Position numbers and translations under genes: made by a program. This document shows, one piece after another, positions 7,335 through 14,372 of a stretch of 31,833 nt of DNA (positions are counted from its first letter, which is position 1; each line of letters begins with the position of its first letter). The DNA comes from a virus, in the IMG/VR virus record IMGVR_UViG_3300042939_000852, positions 1-31,833 of that record; one strand, written 5' to 3'. Under the pieces are notes generated by a model. That model had not been told where the DNA came from and made no database searches. It saw only the letters and a list, made by a program, of their open reading frames with translations.

Positions 7335-7409
7335 AATTCTGAAAATTGGAAAAATGTCCCTATATTGAAAAAAAAATTTTGGGAAATTGGAAAATTACTC
7401 CTATCTTTA
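7335..7409 (+). repeat. Imperfect tandem duplication upstream of the HNH gene
   Basis: GAAAATTGGAAAAATGTCCC-TATATTGA (7341-7368) is echoed by GAAATTGGAAAATTACTCC-TATCTTTA (7383-7409), giving two successive -7-like boxes about 41 bp apart. A related block precedes the -7 box at 8302. Confidence 0.4.
7378..7409 (+). promoter_or_regulatory. Host-type promoter of the HNH gene
   Basis: TTTG (7378-7381), a 20-bp spacer, then TATCTTTA (7402-7409), one mismatch from TAnnTTTG. It supports the ATG at 7425 as the start, because the in-frame start at 7365 would lie upstream of the promoter. Confidence 0.5.
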
Positions 7410-7424
7410 AAAAAATCGAATAAT

Positions 7425-8174
7425 ATGTGTGGAGTAAAAAAAGTGTGTAGTTCTTGTAAAATTGGGAAGGTACTGGATGATTTTTTCAATGACAAAAAGG
7501 GGACATATGGTAAGGCTAGTTATTGTAAACCTTGTACTAGTATTAGAAAGAAAAATGAATATGAAAAAAACAAAGAATCAATATTGCTCAAGCGAAAAGA
7601 ACGTCACAAAAAAACCTATGTAAAAAAGGAAAAAGGAATTGACAATATAATAGGTATGAGGGTAGGTAGATTAGTTGTTACTGAATTTGTTGAGTCGGTA
7701 AAGAACTATGGTGTTAAATGGAAATGTCAATGTGATTGTGGTAATGAGGTGGATGTTTTCAGAAAGGATTTGACAAAAAAACAAAATCCAACAAGGTCTT
7801 GTGGATGTTTGGTTAAAGATATTGTTAGTGAAAGAATGTCGGGGTCTAATCATTATAATTGGAAGGGGGGTGAACCAATAGTTAATGGGAAGGGATATCT
7901 TGAATATAGACATGGTGAATTCAGAGGGATGCGAGAACATAGGGTTATATATGAACAACACTACGGAATCAAATTATTACCCCACCAAAACATACATCAT
8001 ATAAATGGGATAAGGACTGACAATAGAATTGAGAATTTGGAGTTATGGGATACATCACAACCTGCGGGACAAAGGATAGATGAAAAGATTAATTTTTATT
8101 TTAGCCTATTGAAAGAGTATAAAGAACATCCGTTATATAAAGAATTAATTGAGCAACAAATTGCGGAATTATAA
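7425..8174 (+). CDS. HNH homing endonuclease
   Basis: 249 aa from the ATG at 7425. The N-terminus has a zinc ribbon, C-S-S-C at residues 8-11 and C-K-P-C at about 34-37. A second Cys cluster (C-Q-C-D-C-G, then S-C-G-C) lies near residues 100-127. The HNH nuclease core follows: E-H-R-V-I-Y-E, H-Q-N-I-H-H-I-N-G, then D-N-R-I-E-N-L-E-L-W, which is the H-N-H metal-binding beta-beta-alpha fold. Such free-standing HNH enzymes are selfish elements that nick phage DNA and spread between genomes. It sits in the accessory region next to a copy of the dispersed intergenic repeat. There is no sign of an intron here. Confidence 0.88.
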   Translation: MCGVKKVCSSCKIGKVLDDFFNDKKGTYGKASYCKPCTSIRKKNEYEKNKESILLKRKERHKKTYVKKEKGIDNIIGMRVGRLVVTEFVESVKNYGVKWKCQCDCGNEVDVFRKDLTKKQNPTRSCGCLVKDIVSERMSGSNHYNWKGGEPIVNGKGYLEYRHGEFRGMREHRVIYEQHYGIKLLPHQNIHHINGIRTDNRIENLELWDTSQPAGQRIDEKINFYFSLLKEYKEHPLYKELIEQQIAEL

Positions 8175-8217
8175 TTTTCTCGTTATCACTCGTATTCAAA
8201 TCCCCAACCCATTTTTT
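8175..8217 (+). repeat. Dispersed intergenic repeat, copy A
   Basis: Begins one base after the HNH stop. Core CACTCGTATTCAAATCCCC, then AACCC and a T-run. Closest to copy B (8920-8960). Confidence 0.65.
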
Positions 8218-8301
8218 GGGAAAAAATCTGATGTGTACAAATATAAGTGAAATTGTAAAAAAAATATTTTTGGAAAAATTTTAGAAATTGTGAAATAGTA
8301 A

Positions 8302-8309
8302 TATCTTTG
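8302..8309 (+). promoter_or_regulatory. Host-type -7 box
   Basis: TATCTTTG is a perfect TAnnTTTG match, 30 bp before the ATG at 8340. No TTTG at the usual distance was found. Confidence 0.45.
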
Positions 8310-8339
8310 TTGAGATTACTAACAAAAAAAAATACTAAA

Positions 8340-8882
8340 ATGAAAAAATTAAGTCCAAGTCAGCAAGTAAGAATTAAAGCTTGTTATATTCTTATCAAAG
8401 GATGTTTAAAAGATTGTATTGAAGCTAGGAATAATGATATTATATTATACGATGCTTTGGTTAGTTCATTAAGGAGTCAGATATTTGATGTTTCTTTTTT
8501 TGATACTGGATTAAAATCTGTTGGTGTAATTGAATTGGAGAAAGTGATAAAGGAAATGAAAAAGAATGGGATGATTAGTGAACTTAAAAAGGATGAGTTT
8601 AAGATAGTTAAGGAGCATGTTGTTAATAGGGTTGTTATTGTTGTGTTGTTATTGGAATATCTTCAACAAAACCCTGATATGACGATTGAGGAGTTTACTG
8701 ATTTTTTATATAAGTACAATGTTACGGTGACAGTAACCAAGATGGAACATAATAGTTTGTCGGCAACTACTGGTTATTACATAAAGGATATTACTGATTA
8801 TGAAAGTAGAAATATCATCATTTATAATTTTGACACTATATTTGAAAACATAAAGATAAATCCTAATCTTATTATTAGGTAA
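8340..8882 (+). CDS. Hypothetical protein
   Basis: 180 aa from the ATG at 8340 (MKKLSPSQQVRIKACY). A TTG start 33 bp upstream would lie on the -7 box at 8302-8309 and is unlikely. It is mostly helical by composition, with a hydrophobic segment V-V-N-R-V-V-I-V-V-L-L-L-E-Y-L near residues 98-112 that may be a buried helix rather than a membrane span. There is no leader and no signal peptide. It lies between repeat copies A and B, is followed by its own terminator and has a host-type -7 box. It could be an early accessory gene. Not recognised. Confidence 0.68.
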   Translation: MKKLSPSQQVRIKACYILIKGCLKDCIEARNNDIILYDALVSSLRSQIFDVSFFDTGLKSVGVIELEKVIKEMKKNGMISELKKDEFKIVKEHVVNRVVIVVLLLEYLQQNPDMTIEEFTDFLYKYNVTVTVTKMEHNSLSATTGYYIKDITDYESRNIIIYNFDTIFENIKINPNLIIR

Positions 8883-8888
8883 ATTAGT

Positions 8889-8920
8889 TTCCCCATTCAT
8901 TATAGAGTGGGGTTTTATAT
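8889..8920 (+). terminator. Intrinsic terminator
   Basis: Stem CCCCATTC (8891-8898) with GAGTGGGG (8905-8912), 6-nt loop, then TTTTATATTTT. Confidence 0.75.
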
Positions 8921-8960
8921 TTTCTCGTTTCACTCGTATTCAAATCCCCAGCCCCTTTTT
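8920..8960 (+). repeat. Dispersed intergenic repeat, copy B
   Basis: Same core as copy A (CACTCGTATTCAAATCCCC), then AGCCCCTTTTT. It directly follows a terminator and precedes a leader gene. Confidence 0.7.
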
Positions 8961-8967
8961 AATTTTG

Positions 8968-8977
8968 TATATTTATA
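8968..8977 (+). promoter_or_regulatory. TATTTAT motif
   Basis: TATATTTATA, 13 nt before the ATG at 8991. Confidence 0.45.
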
Positions 8978-8990
8978 TTAAAATTGATTT

Positions 8991-9425
8991 ATGAAAAGAA
9001 TTATAAGATTAACAGAGGGTGAATTAATTAAATTGGTAAATAGAATAATTTCTGAGCAGAATGTTGATTTGTATATTGACCAAGCTCCTCCTGGTGTTCC
9101 CACCTTTCAAGGTAAGATTGATATGGAAAAGATTGGTAAGGAATTGGGGATGGTTTTTGTCAACAATCAATTATATTATAAGGGTAAGAATGGTGGGGAA
9201 TTAGAGTTGAAGGTTGGACCTAAGATTGTTGATGATGAGAGTACATATCGTTTGTTTGTTACTAGTCCCACATCTAATGTTGAACTGTCAAAGAAATTAA
9301 TTAATGGAGTGGGTACGACAATGAATATGGAGAATGGGAAGACATTGGTATGGCAGGGTTATTTTAAGATGCCTGATTTTGATAAATTGAAGATGGAGAT
9401 TAAATCGATAATGGGGTTATTATAA
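8991..9425 (+). CDS. Long-leader hypothetical virion cargo
   Basis: 144 aa. The first 23 residues are a textbook long leader: R-I-I-R-L-T-E-G-E-L, then L-V-N-R-I-I-S-E-Q, with possible cleavage after I-S-E. The mature part (about 120 aa) has a D-Q-A-P-P-G-V-P-T stretch and then mixed alpha/beta sequence with no catalytic motif. The gene is a single cassette: repeat copy B and a TATTTAT motif upstream, repeat copy C directly downstream. Function unknown. Confidence 0.82.
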   Translation: MKRIIRLTEGELIKLVNRIISEQNVDLYIDQAPPGVPTFQGKIDMEKIGKELGMVFVNNQLYYKGKNGGELELKVGPKIVDDESTYRLFVTSPTSNVELSKKLINGVGTTMNMENGKTLVWQGYFKMPDFDKLKMEIKSIMGLL

Positions 9426-9429
9426 TATA

Positions 9430-9472
9430 ATTTTTCTCCCTTCGGTCGTATTCAATCCCCAACCCCTTTTTT
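9430..9472 (+). repeat. Dispersed intergenic repeat, copy C
   Basis: TTTTTCTCCCTTCGG, then TCGTATTCAATCCCCAACCC and a T-run. Diverged at its 5' end from copies A and B. Confidence 0.6.
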
Positions 9473-9481
9473 GAAATAAAA

Positions 9482-9491
9482 TATATTTATA
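9482..9491 (+). promoter_or_regulatory. TATTTAT motif
   Basis: TATATTTATA, 11 nt before the ATG at 9503. Confidence 0.45.
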
Positions 9492-9502
9492 AATAAAAAA
9501 TT

Positions 9503-10039
9503 ATGAAACATTTATTAAACGATTTATCTGGTGAAGAAAAAAATAGAATCTTGGAACAATATAATAATTCCTTGATTGTTGAAACACAAAAATTCAATAA
9601 ATTATTGAAATCAAGTTTGGGAAATGTAAAACCATTAATGGAAATGGATGGTGATGATGAATTTGAAATGACAAATGATGATGAATCAAGTGAATATCCT
9701 ACCTATGAACAATTTAAGGATGAAATTGATGATTTCTTTTCTAACTATGGTGATTATATAAATCCTGAAAGATTAAAGCAAGAGGTTGATATGTTATTGG
9801 GTTTTATGAATGATGACTTTGAATATATTGGTGAGGGAAATGAGGAAAGGGTGGATGATGATGTTTCATATGAAAAAAAGGGTTCTCCATTGGTAACCAT
9901 AACTGTGGATGGTGGTGATTTAATCAAGGCATATCTTGATAATGATTATAGATATGACTATGGTGTTAATTCTGTGGAATTGGGGGGTAGATTTTTCTTT
10001 GATGAGAATGTATATAATGACTTTATAAATAAAAACTAA
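9503..10039 (+). CDS. Acidic protein with EEK-type leader
   Basis: 178 aa. The N-terminus (MKHLLNDLSGEEKNRILEQY) is a variant leader resembling L-T-E-E-E-K-x-x-I and includes I-L-E before Q. It is followed by a second conserved-looking segment, F-N-K-L-L-K-S-S-L-G-N-V-K-P-L-M-E (L-M-E is another candidate processing site). The rest is highly acidic, with D-G-D-D-E-F-E and many D/E-Y pairs, and has no cysteine. It could be a scaffold-like or DNA-mimic cargo, but nothing proves it. It is co-transcribed with 10043-10660 (3-bp gap). Confidence 0.78.
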   Translation: MKHLLNDLSGEEKNRILEQYNNSLIVETQKFNKLLKSSLGNVKPLMEMDGDDEFEMTNDDESSEYPTYEQFKDEIDDFFSNYGDYINPERLKQEVDMLLGFMNDDFEYIGEGNEERVDDDVSYEKKGSPLVTITVDGGDLIKAYLDNDYRYDYGVNSVELGGRFFFDENVYNDFINKN

Positions 10040-10042
10040 AAT

Positions 10043-10660
10043 ATGAAAAAAATAATTAGACTAACTGAAAGAGATTTATTAAGTTTGGTTAAACAAACAA
10101 TAAATGAAATGGAAGAAAACAAAAAAGAATTTCCAAAATCGTATAGAGAATTATATGATGATTTACCCCAAGAATTAAAAGAATTATTATTCAAACAATG
10201 GGATGCAAAACAGAATCCAAAATGGCATCCTGAGGGTAATTCATTAAAACATATTTTGGTTGTAATCAAGAGGGCGTATCATCATTATCCTGATGACCCC
10301 AATATGATAATGACCGCATTATTTCATGATTTGGGTAAAATGGATACCTATGGAATTAATCCTAAGACAGGAGAACCTACCGCATATGGACATGAAGATA
10401 AATCAGAAAAATATGTTGAACAATTTAGAGATTGGGTTGAATCTTATGAAGGAACTGATGTTGATGAAATAAAATATTTGGTTAAAAACCATATGAAGAT
10501 TAAGCCATCAACTTGGGATGTTATGAAGGATGCAAAAAAAGAACCAATATCTTCTCATCCAGCATTTGATAAGTTGAAAGGTTTTACTGATAAGTTGGAT
10601 GGTGGAGGTACAAATATATCTGAAGCCAAGATACGAGAAATAATTAGAAGGTTGGTTTAA
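10043..10660 (+). CDS. HD-domain phosphohydrolase with long leader
   Basis: 205 aa. The leader K-K-I-I-R-L-T-E-R-D-L-L-S-L-V-K-Q-T-I-N-E has I-N-E as a candidate cleavage site at residues 20-22. The body is an HD domain: L-K-H-I (first His), F-H-D-L-G-K (the HD doublet), Y-G-H-E-D-K-S (third His) and a later K-N-H-M-K. These are the metal ligands of HD-superfamily phosphohydrolases, which cleave nucleotides, cyclic nucleotides or RNA ends. The substrate cannot be read from sequence. If packaged and injected, it could degrade host nucleotide signals. A strong terminator follows. Confidence 0.83.
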   Translation: MKKIIRLTERDLLSLVKQTINEMEENKKEFPKSYRELYDDLPQELKELLFKQWDAKQNPKWHPEGNSLKHILVVIKRAYHHYPDDPNMIMTALFHDLGKMDTYGINPKTGEPTAYGHEDKSEKYVEQFRDWVESYEGTDVDEIKYLVKNHMKIKPSTWDVMKDAKKEPISSHPAFDKLKGFTDKLDGGGTNISEAKIREIIRRLV

Positions 10661-10665
10661 AATTT

Positions 10666-10705
10666 AATAATCCCCACTCTTACATAGGTGGGGATTATTA
10701 TTTGA
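10666..10705 (+). terminator. Intrinsic terminator
   Basis: A 12-bp stem, AATAATCCCCAC (10666-10677) with GTGGGGATTATT (10688-10699), loop of 10, then a weak T-run. Confidence 0.8.
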
Positions 10706-10707
10706 CT

Positions 10708-10719
10708 GATATATTTATA
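10708..10719 (+). promoter_or_regulatory. TATTTAT motif
   Basis: GATATATTTATA, 11 nt before the ATG at 10731 and directly after a terminator, so a new transcript is expected here. Confidence 0.5.
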
Positions 10720-10730
10720 AATAAAAATTT

Positions 10731-11801
10731 ATGAAAGTTAGAATTACGGAGGAGGAAAAGGTTTTAATCAAATTATTGTATGGTATTTTGAGTGAACAAG
10801 AATCAAAACCTGAAATTAAAAAATCATCAGAGAGACAAAAACAATTTTGTCCTTATATTAATAAGGACTCTAAACAAATTGTTGATATTGAAAATATTTA
10901 CGATTTTTACAAAAAACAACTTAATTTACCATCGATTACAGTTGATACAACTATTTGGAATTATATTAATAATTTAATAAATAAAAGAGCTGAAATGTAT
11001 TATAAAACAATAAAGAATGATAGAATTTCTTGTGAAATTGCTTTGAATTGTATTAGACCATTGATGAGAACTTATAATTTGATTGTAGTTGACACTTTAA
11101 ATCAATTGATATATCTGTTTGACCCGAATGGTAATTTTATTGCGAAAGATGTAATTATTTCAGGAAAAAACAAACAACCCACTAACCCTACGGATATAGC
11201 AAATGCTATGTTATCTTGGGATGAGTCAGCTATCAAAGCGGGTTTTAAATGGATTAATGGTAAGGGATATGTTGACCAAACAAGTCAGAATAGAAAATAC
11301 AATCATGATTATGTGTATGATTGGATAGATAGAAATAACAAGAGGTTTACCTCTCCTGGTGTTTATGATATGGGTACGATTACGAGTGACGCATCGTATG
11401 CGGGAAAGATAAATAATATAAAACATTTGGTTCAAAATAACAAACAATACACACAAGCAATTCATGGTTATTACCTAGAACAACCACGAACATTAGTATT
11501 ACAAAAGGCAAAAAAGTTTTTGGGAGATGTTAAAAACCCTGAGGCAAAAAAGGAATTTATAAATGCGGTATCCACTGGTGGTTTAAATTTAGATTTATCA
11601 TATGGTTGCATAAATTTAACAACAGAATTTTTGAATATTTTACAAAAATATTGGGATAAAGCTAAAGTTTTTGTATTATCAGAATCCAATGAGAACTATT
11701 TGGTTGATAATTCTAAAAATTATTTCGATAAAATGTTAAATAGTGAGGTATGCCCATCTCCTCAATCACTTGGGGCTCAAGGTACTAGTAATTTTGTGTA
11801 A
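10731..11801 (+). CDS. L,D-transpeptidase-like protein with EEK-type leader
   Basis: 356 aa. The leader is MKVRITEEEKVLIKLLYGIL followed by S-E-Q, with L-S-E as a candidate cleavage site. The C-terminal half carries the YkuD signature: H245-G246 and S290-Y-G-C293-I-N-L, where Cys293 would be the nucleophile. The strand L-I-V-V-D-T-L-N-Q-L-I-Y-L-F (about residues 120-133) fits the usual 'tool'-strand start of YkuD domains. The HG to SxGC spacing is longer than usual. Known YkuD enzymes make or edit 3-3 peptide crosslinks or link proteins to peptidoglycan. In a phage it might seal or remodel the wall around the injection site. That role is inferred. Confidence 0.75.
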   Translation: MKVRITEEEKVLIKLLYGILSEQESKPEIKKSSERQKQFCPYINKDSKQIVDIENIYDFYKKQLNLPSITVDTTIWNYINNLINKRAEMYYKTIKNDRISCEIALNCIRPLMRTYNLIVVDTLNQLIYLFDPNGNFIAKDVIISGKNKQPTNPTDIANAMLSWDESAIKAGFKWINGKGYVDQTSQNRKYNHDYVYDWIDRNNKRFTSPGVYDMGTITSDASYAGKINNIKHLVQNNKQYTQAIHGYYLEQPRTLVLQKAKKFLGDVKNPEAKKEFINAVSTGGLNLDLSYGCINLTTEFLNILQKYWDKAKVFVLSESNENYLVDNSKNYFDKMLNSEVCPSPQSLGAQGTSNFV

Positions 11802-11818
11802 TTACAATAAGAAAATCT

Positions 11819-11849
11819 TTTGTAGTTAGGTCTTTGTTTATTATCTTTG
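11819..11849 (+). promoter_or_regulatory. Bacteroidetes-type promoter
   Basis: TTTG (11819-11822), a 19-bp spacer, then TATCTTTG (11842-11849). The ATG begins only 4 bp later, so the mRNA may be leaderless. Confidence 0.7.
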
Positions 11850-11853
11850 TATT

Positions 11854-12504
11854 ATGAAAAATACAATTATAATACTTACAACAATTTTGGTGACATCAAT
11901 ATTTCTATTATCGTGTAAACCAACAAATGAAAAGATATCTAAAAATATTAAAAAAACAGATATTAAACCAAAAATTAATATCCTACCTTTAGGTGATGTT
12001 TCACCAGAATATTTAAACATCATCAAAAATTCAGTTGAGTCCTTTTACAATTATAAGTGTGAAATAAAACCACGTGTTGAATTAACTGATGATTTACTTT
12101 CCAAAAGTAAAAAAAGATATTGTGCAAGTACAATATTAAAAAAATTTGACTCAAATCAAAATCTATTAATTATTACTGAAATTGATATTACAATGAAAAA
12201 GGGTATGATTGATGAATGGGGTATTCTTGGTTTGGGATATAGACCTGGAAACACTTGTGTTGTATCAACATTCAGAATGAAAAAAAATGTATCTAAAGAA
12301 ATTATAAAAGAAAGGGTTGAAAAAGTATGTTTACATGAAATAGGTCATAATTTAGGTTTAGAACATTGTGATTTTGATAATGAATGTTTGATGAATGATG
12401 CTAAAGGGACTATCAAACAAATAGATAAAGAAAAAAAATGGTTGTGTAAAAAGTGTTGTCAAATAATAAAAAGACCTTTTTCTTTTAAACACCAAAATAA
12501 TTAA
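11854..12504 (+). CDS. Archaemetzincin-like lipoprotein metalloprotease (M54)
   Basis: 216 aa. Residues 1-21 are a lipoprotein signal ending in the lipobox L-L-S-C, so the protein should be exported and lipid-anchored. The catalytic core is H-E-I-G-H-N-L-G-L-E-H-C, then C-L-M, 17 residues, and C-K-K-C. This is the archaemetzincin pattern HExxHxxGxxHC...CxM-x17-CxxC, with five rather than four residues between the first two cysteines. The zinc ligands are the three His; the Cys form a second zinc site. Unlike its neighbours it lacks the N-terminal leader and has a host-type promoter. Likely a secreted protease made early or constitutively; substrate unknown. Confidence 0.85.
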   Translation: MKNTIIILTTILVTSIFLLSCKPTNEKISKNIKKTDIKPKINILPLGDVSPEYLNIIKNSVESFYNYKCEIKPRVELTDDLLSKSKKRYCASTILKKFDSNQNLLIITEIDITMKKGMIDEWGILGLGYRPGNTCVVSTFRMKKNVSKEIIKERVEKVCLHEIGHNLGLEHCDFDNECLMNDAKGTIKQIDKEKKWLCKKCCQIIKRPFSFKHQNN

Positions 12505-12518
12505 ATATTATCTGATGA

Positions 12519-12559
12519 TTTCCTTGTTTCACTCGTATTGAGTCCCTAACCTTTTTTTT
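12519..12559 (+). repeat. Dispersed intergenic repeat, copy D
   Basis: TTCCTTGTTTCACTCGTATT, then GAGTCCCTAACC and a T-run. The most diverged copy; it has lost about two bases in the centre. Confidence 0.55.
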
Positions 12560-12566
12560 ATAGAAG

Positions 12567-12576
12567 TATATTTATA
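12567..12576 (+). promoter_or_regulatory. TATTTAT motif
   Basis: TATATTTATA, 10 nt before the ATG at 12587. Confidence 0.45.
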
Positions 12577-12586
12577 TTAAAAAATT

Positions 12587-12709
12587 ATGGCAAAGAATAA
12601 AAGAGTTCCAAGAAACAAAAGACAAAGTAAAAAATCATTTAAGAAAACCTTGAAAAGAATGAATGAGAATAAAGAGGTTTTGAAAAAATGTTTAACAACC
12701 CAACAATAA
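12587..12709 (+). CDS. 40-aa highly basic peptide
   Basis: 40 aa, MAKNKRVPRNKRQSKKSFKK then T-L-K-R-M-N-E-N-K-E-V-L-K-K-C-L-T-T-Q-Q. About 14 Lys/Arg in the first 24 residues. It has its own upstream motif and a terminator formed by its last codons, so it is a stand-alone transcription unit. It is probably a nucleic-acid-binding peptide, either packaged with DNA or acting on host RNA or ribosomes. Its N-terminus is not the shared leader. Not recognised. Confidence 0.6.
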   Translation: MAKNKRVPRNKRQSKKSFKKTLKRMNENKEVLKKCLTTQQ

Positions 12710-12725
12710 AAGTTGGGTTTTTTAT
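12697..12725 (+). terminator. Intrinsic terminator overlapping a stop codon
   Basis: Stem AACCCAAC (12697-12704) with GTTGGGTT (12712-12719), then TTTTTATTT. The stop codon of the basic peptide lies in the loop. Confidence 0.8.
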
Positions 12726-12729
12726 TTAA

Positions 12730-12739
12730 GATATTTATA
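12730..12739 (+). promoter_or_regulatory. TATTTAT motif
   Basis: GATATTTATA, only 4 nt before the ATG at 12744. Opens a four-gene leader operon. Confidence 0.5.
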
Positions 12740-12743
12740 TATT

Positions 12744-13067
12744 ATGAAAGTAGAAATCACGGATAAACAATTGGAGAAATTCAAAAAACACATTCAAAAT
12801 TTGATTGATGGTGAATTGGATAATTTGAGAGAAGAATCTCAGGATTGGGGATTGGGTGAGATGGATGAATTGGAGGAGTTGGAATCTGTTAAGAGAATTG
12901 AGATTGATAGAATTGTGCCATATACAGGATTAAATGTTTATCTTAATTTTTATGTTAGTGGTAATAGAGAGGATTTTGATAATATTAGAGCAACAATTCA
13001 ATATTTAATTGGTACACATTTCCCAAATATAAAATTATTTTTCAACGATATAATATATGAAGATTAG
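12744..13067 (+). CDS. Small acidic leader-bearing protein
   Basis: 107 aa. It starts MKVEITDKQLEKFKKHIQNL, a short leader with I-T-D in place of I-T-E. The middle is strongly acidic (E-M-D-E-L-E-E-L-E). The C-terminus ends in F-P-N-I-K-L-F-F-N-D, similar in pattern to the ends of the next genes in the unit, so the four genes 12744-14246 look like distant paralogues. It overlaps the next gene by 11 bp. Function unknown. Confidence 0.75.
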   Translation: MKVEITDKQLEKFKKHIQNLIDGELDNLREESQDWGLGEMDELEELESVKRIEIDRIVPYTGLNVYLNFYVSGNREDFDNIRATIQYLIGTHFPNIKLFFNDIIYED

Positions 13068-13344
13068 AATTAACGAGAATCAATTTGATAGAGTATTACA
13101 AAAGTATTTGGATAAATTATTAAATAGATATTCAGGTAAGATATGTCGTTTTGAGGTTGATGGTTATGATGAGGATGATGTGTTTTGGATAATGGCTATA
13201 ATATCTCAAGATTGGAGGGATGAAAATAATACTGATGATTTTTGGATTGATGTTGTTAGATTAAAAAAAGAAATAAAAGAGGAATTGAAAACAATATTTT
13301 CAGGTATTAATTTTCACATCGGTTCTTATGTTGGAAATTGTTAA
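13057..13344 (+). CDS. Small leader-bearing protein
   Basis: 95 aa. Leader MKIRINENQFDRVLQKYLDK with the ITE core changed to I-N-E (still [I/L]-x-E). The body has D-G-Y-D-E-D-D-V-F-W-I-M and I-K-E-E-L-K-T-I-F-S-G-I-N-F-H. The last block resembles H-N-E-L-K-N-I-F-S-K-S-F-P in 13797-14246, which supports common descent. Translationally coupled to the gene upstream. Function unknown. Confidence 0.74.
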   Translation: MKIRINENQFDRVLQKYLDKLLNRYSGKICRFEVDGYDEDDVFWIMAIISQDWRDENNTDDFWIDVVRLKKEIKEELKTIFSGINFHIGSYVGNC

Positions 13345-13356
13345 TATATATTGTAT

Positions 13357-13800
13357 ATGAGAATTATTATTTCGGAAAGTAAGTTGGAGAAATTAAAACA
13401 AACCATATCCAAAAAGGTTATGGAAGATGGTATCTATAATACGGCCAGAATGATGGGTATGGATACAAATCAATTTATTGATAGATTTGGTTTCGAGTTG
13501 GAGGATAAAAGAATTACTGATTTAATTGATTTCTATATGGAAAATAAATTTCATAAAGTTTATGACTTCGATAAGAAAATTGGTATGTGTGACCTTTATG
13601 AAACCCCAAGTCAATTTCTTATTGTCGTAACTGAGGCAATTAATGAGTTTTGTTATAATAATTTTAATTTTACTTCTCATTATAATATTGATGAAGAAGA
13701 TATGGAGTTTGAAAATATATTTTATCAAATGGAACATTATCTTATCAAAAATTATGGTGAATTAATTACAAATACATTTATTAAAAATTGTGGGGAATGA
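13357..13800 (+). CDS. Leader-bearing protein, relative of 1326-1901
   Basis: 147 aa from the ATG at 13357, giving MRIIISESKLEKLKQTISKK. A TTG two codons upstream is less likely. Residues about 30-45 contain Y-N-T-A-R-M-M-G-M-D-T-N-Q-F-I, matching the E-A-S-E-M-M-G-I-N-K-L-K-L block of the minus-strand gene at 1326-1901, so the families on both sides of the window are related. The next gene's ATG overlaps its stop (ATGA). Function unknown. Confidence 0.75.
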   Translation: MRIIISESKLEKLKQTISKKVMEDGIYNTARMMGMDTNQFIDRFGFELEDKRITDLIDFYMENKFHKVYDFDKKIGMCDLYETPSQFLIVVTEAINEFCYNNFNFTSHYNIDEEDMEFENIFYQMEHYLIKNYGELITNTFIKNCGE

Positions 13801-14246
13801 AAATTATAATAACTGAAAGTCAATTTGAAGATGCTGTAATAAGATATGTCAAGAAATCATTTAAGAATGAAATTGTTGATGTTTACTTCACAGGCAAGAT
13901 GCTTGAGATTATTCTTCCTGGTGAGGAAAGTTTCAAAAGAGAAAATGCTATCAAAGTTCAATTACATAATGAATTAAAAAATATTTTCAGTAAGAGTTTC
14001 CCAATCCAAGTTCATTTTGAACAAAAGTTTTATGGTAATGTTGAATTTGATGGTGATGATGTCACATTCACAAAGGAATTAGATAATGGTGAAATGTTTG
14101 AATTGACAGGAAGTATGCAAGAATTTCACGATGGTAGAGATTATGATTATGAGTTTGAGCCATCGTATATTTCCAACGAAGATTATTACTCAGATAATTG
14201 GGATATAATTGAACAATTCATACAAAATAAATTTTATTATAGGTAA
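13797..14246 (+). CDS. Leader-bearing acidic protein
   Basis: 149 aa from the ATG at 13797, which overlaps the previous stop by 4 bp. Leader MKIIITESQFEDAVIRYVKK. The body includes H-N-E-L-K-N-I-F-S-K-S-F-P, also seen in 13057-13344, and a C-terminal Asp/Glu/Tyr-rich region (D-G-R-D-Y-D-Y-E-F-E-P). It is the last gene of the four-gene unit and is followed by a terminator. Function unknown. Confidence 0.76.
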   Translation: MKIIITESQFEDAVIRYVKKSFKNEIVDVYFTGKMLEIILPGEESFKRENAIKVQLHNELKNIFSKSFPIQVHFEQKFYGNVEFDGDDVTFTKELDNGEMFELTGSMQEFHDGRDYDYEFEPSYISNEDYYSDNWDIIEQFIQNKFYYR

Positions 14247-14247
14247 A

Positions 14248-14279
14248 TTAAACCCCACCTGAGTAAGAGTGGGTTTTTA
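14248..14279 (+). terminator. Intrinsic terminator
   Basis: AACCCCAC (14251-14258) pairs with GTGGGTTT (14269-14276) with one bulge, followed by a T-run. Confidence 0.65.
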
Positions 14280-14312
14280 ATTACAATTTTTGAAGTAATC
14301 CACAGAATTTTA

Positions 14313-14343
14313 TTTGTTTTTTTGATATTTATAGTTATATTTG
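14313..14343 (+). promoter_or_regulatory. Bacteroidetes-type promoter with embedded TATTTAT motif
   Basis: TTTG (14313-14316), a 19-bp spacer, then TATATTTG (14336-14343). The spacer holds GATATTTATA (14324-14333), so both promoter types overlap before the secreted-protein gene at 14373. Confidence 0.6.
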
Positions 14344-14372
14344 AACTATAAACGATTAAAAAAAATCTTATT

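Noticed and set aside
7365-7424. Upstream in-frame start for the HNH gene
   Set aside because: These 20 codons lie over the promoter duplication and are A/T low-complexity; the ATG at 7425 fits the promoter spacing better.
8190-8217. Possible tRNA T-arm (TTCAAATCCCC) in the dispersed repeat
   Set aside because: The flanking bases cannot form a 5-bp T-stem and there is no acceptor or anticodon arm nearby on either strand.
10792-10977. Alternative-frame 61-codon ORF inside the L,D-transpeptidase-like gene
   Set aside because: Fully contained in a strong gene, low-complexity Ile/Leu/Asn, no motif.
8175-12559. CRISPR-like array from the dispersed repeat
   Set aside because: Copies are hundreds to thousands of bp apart, separated by genes, and not palindromic; no cas-like gene in view.
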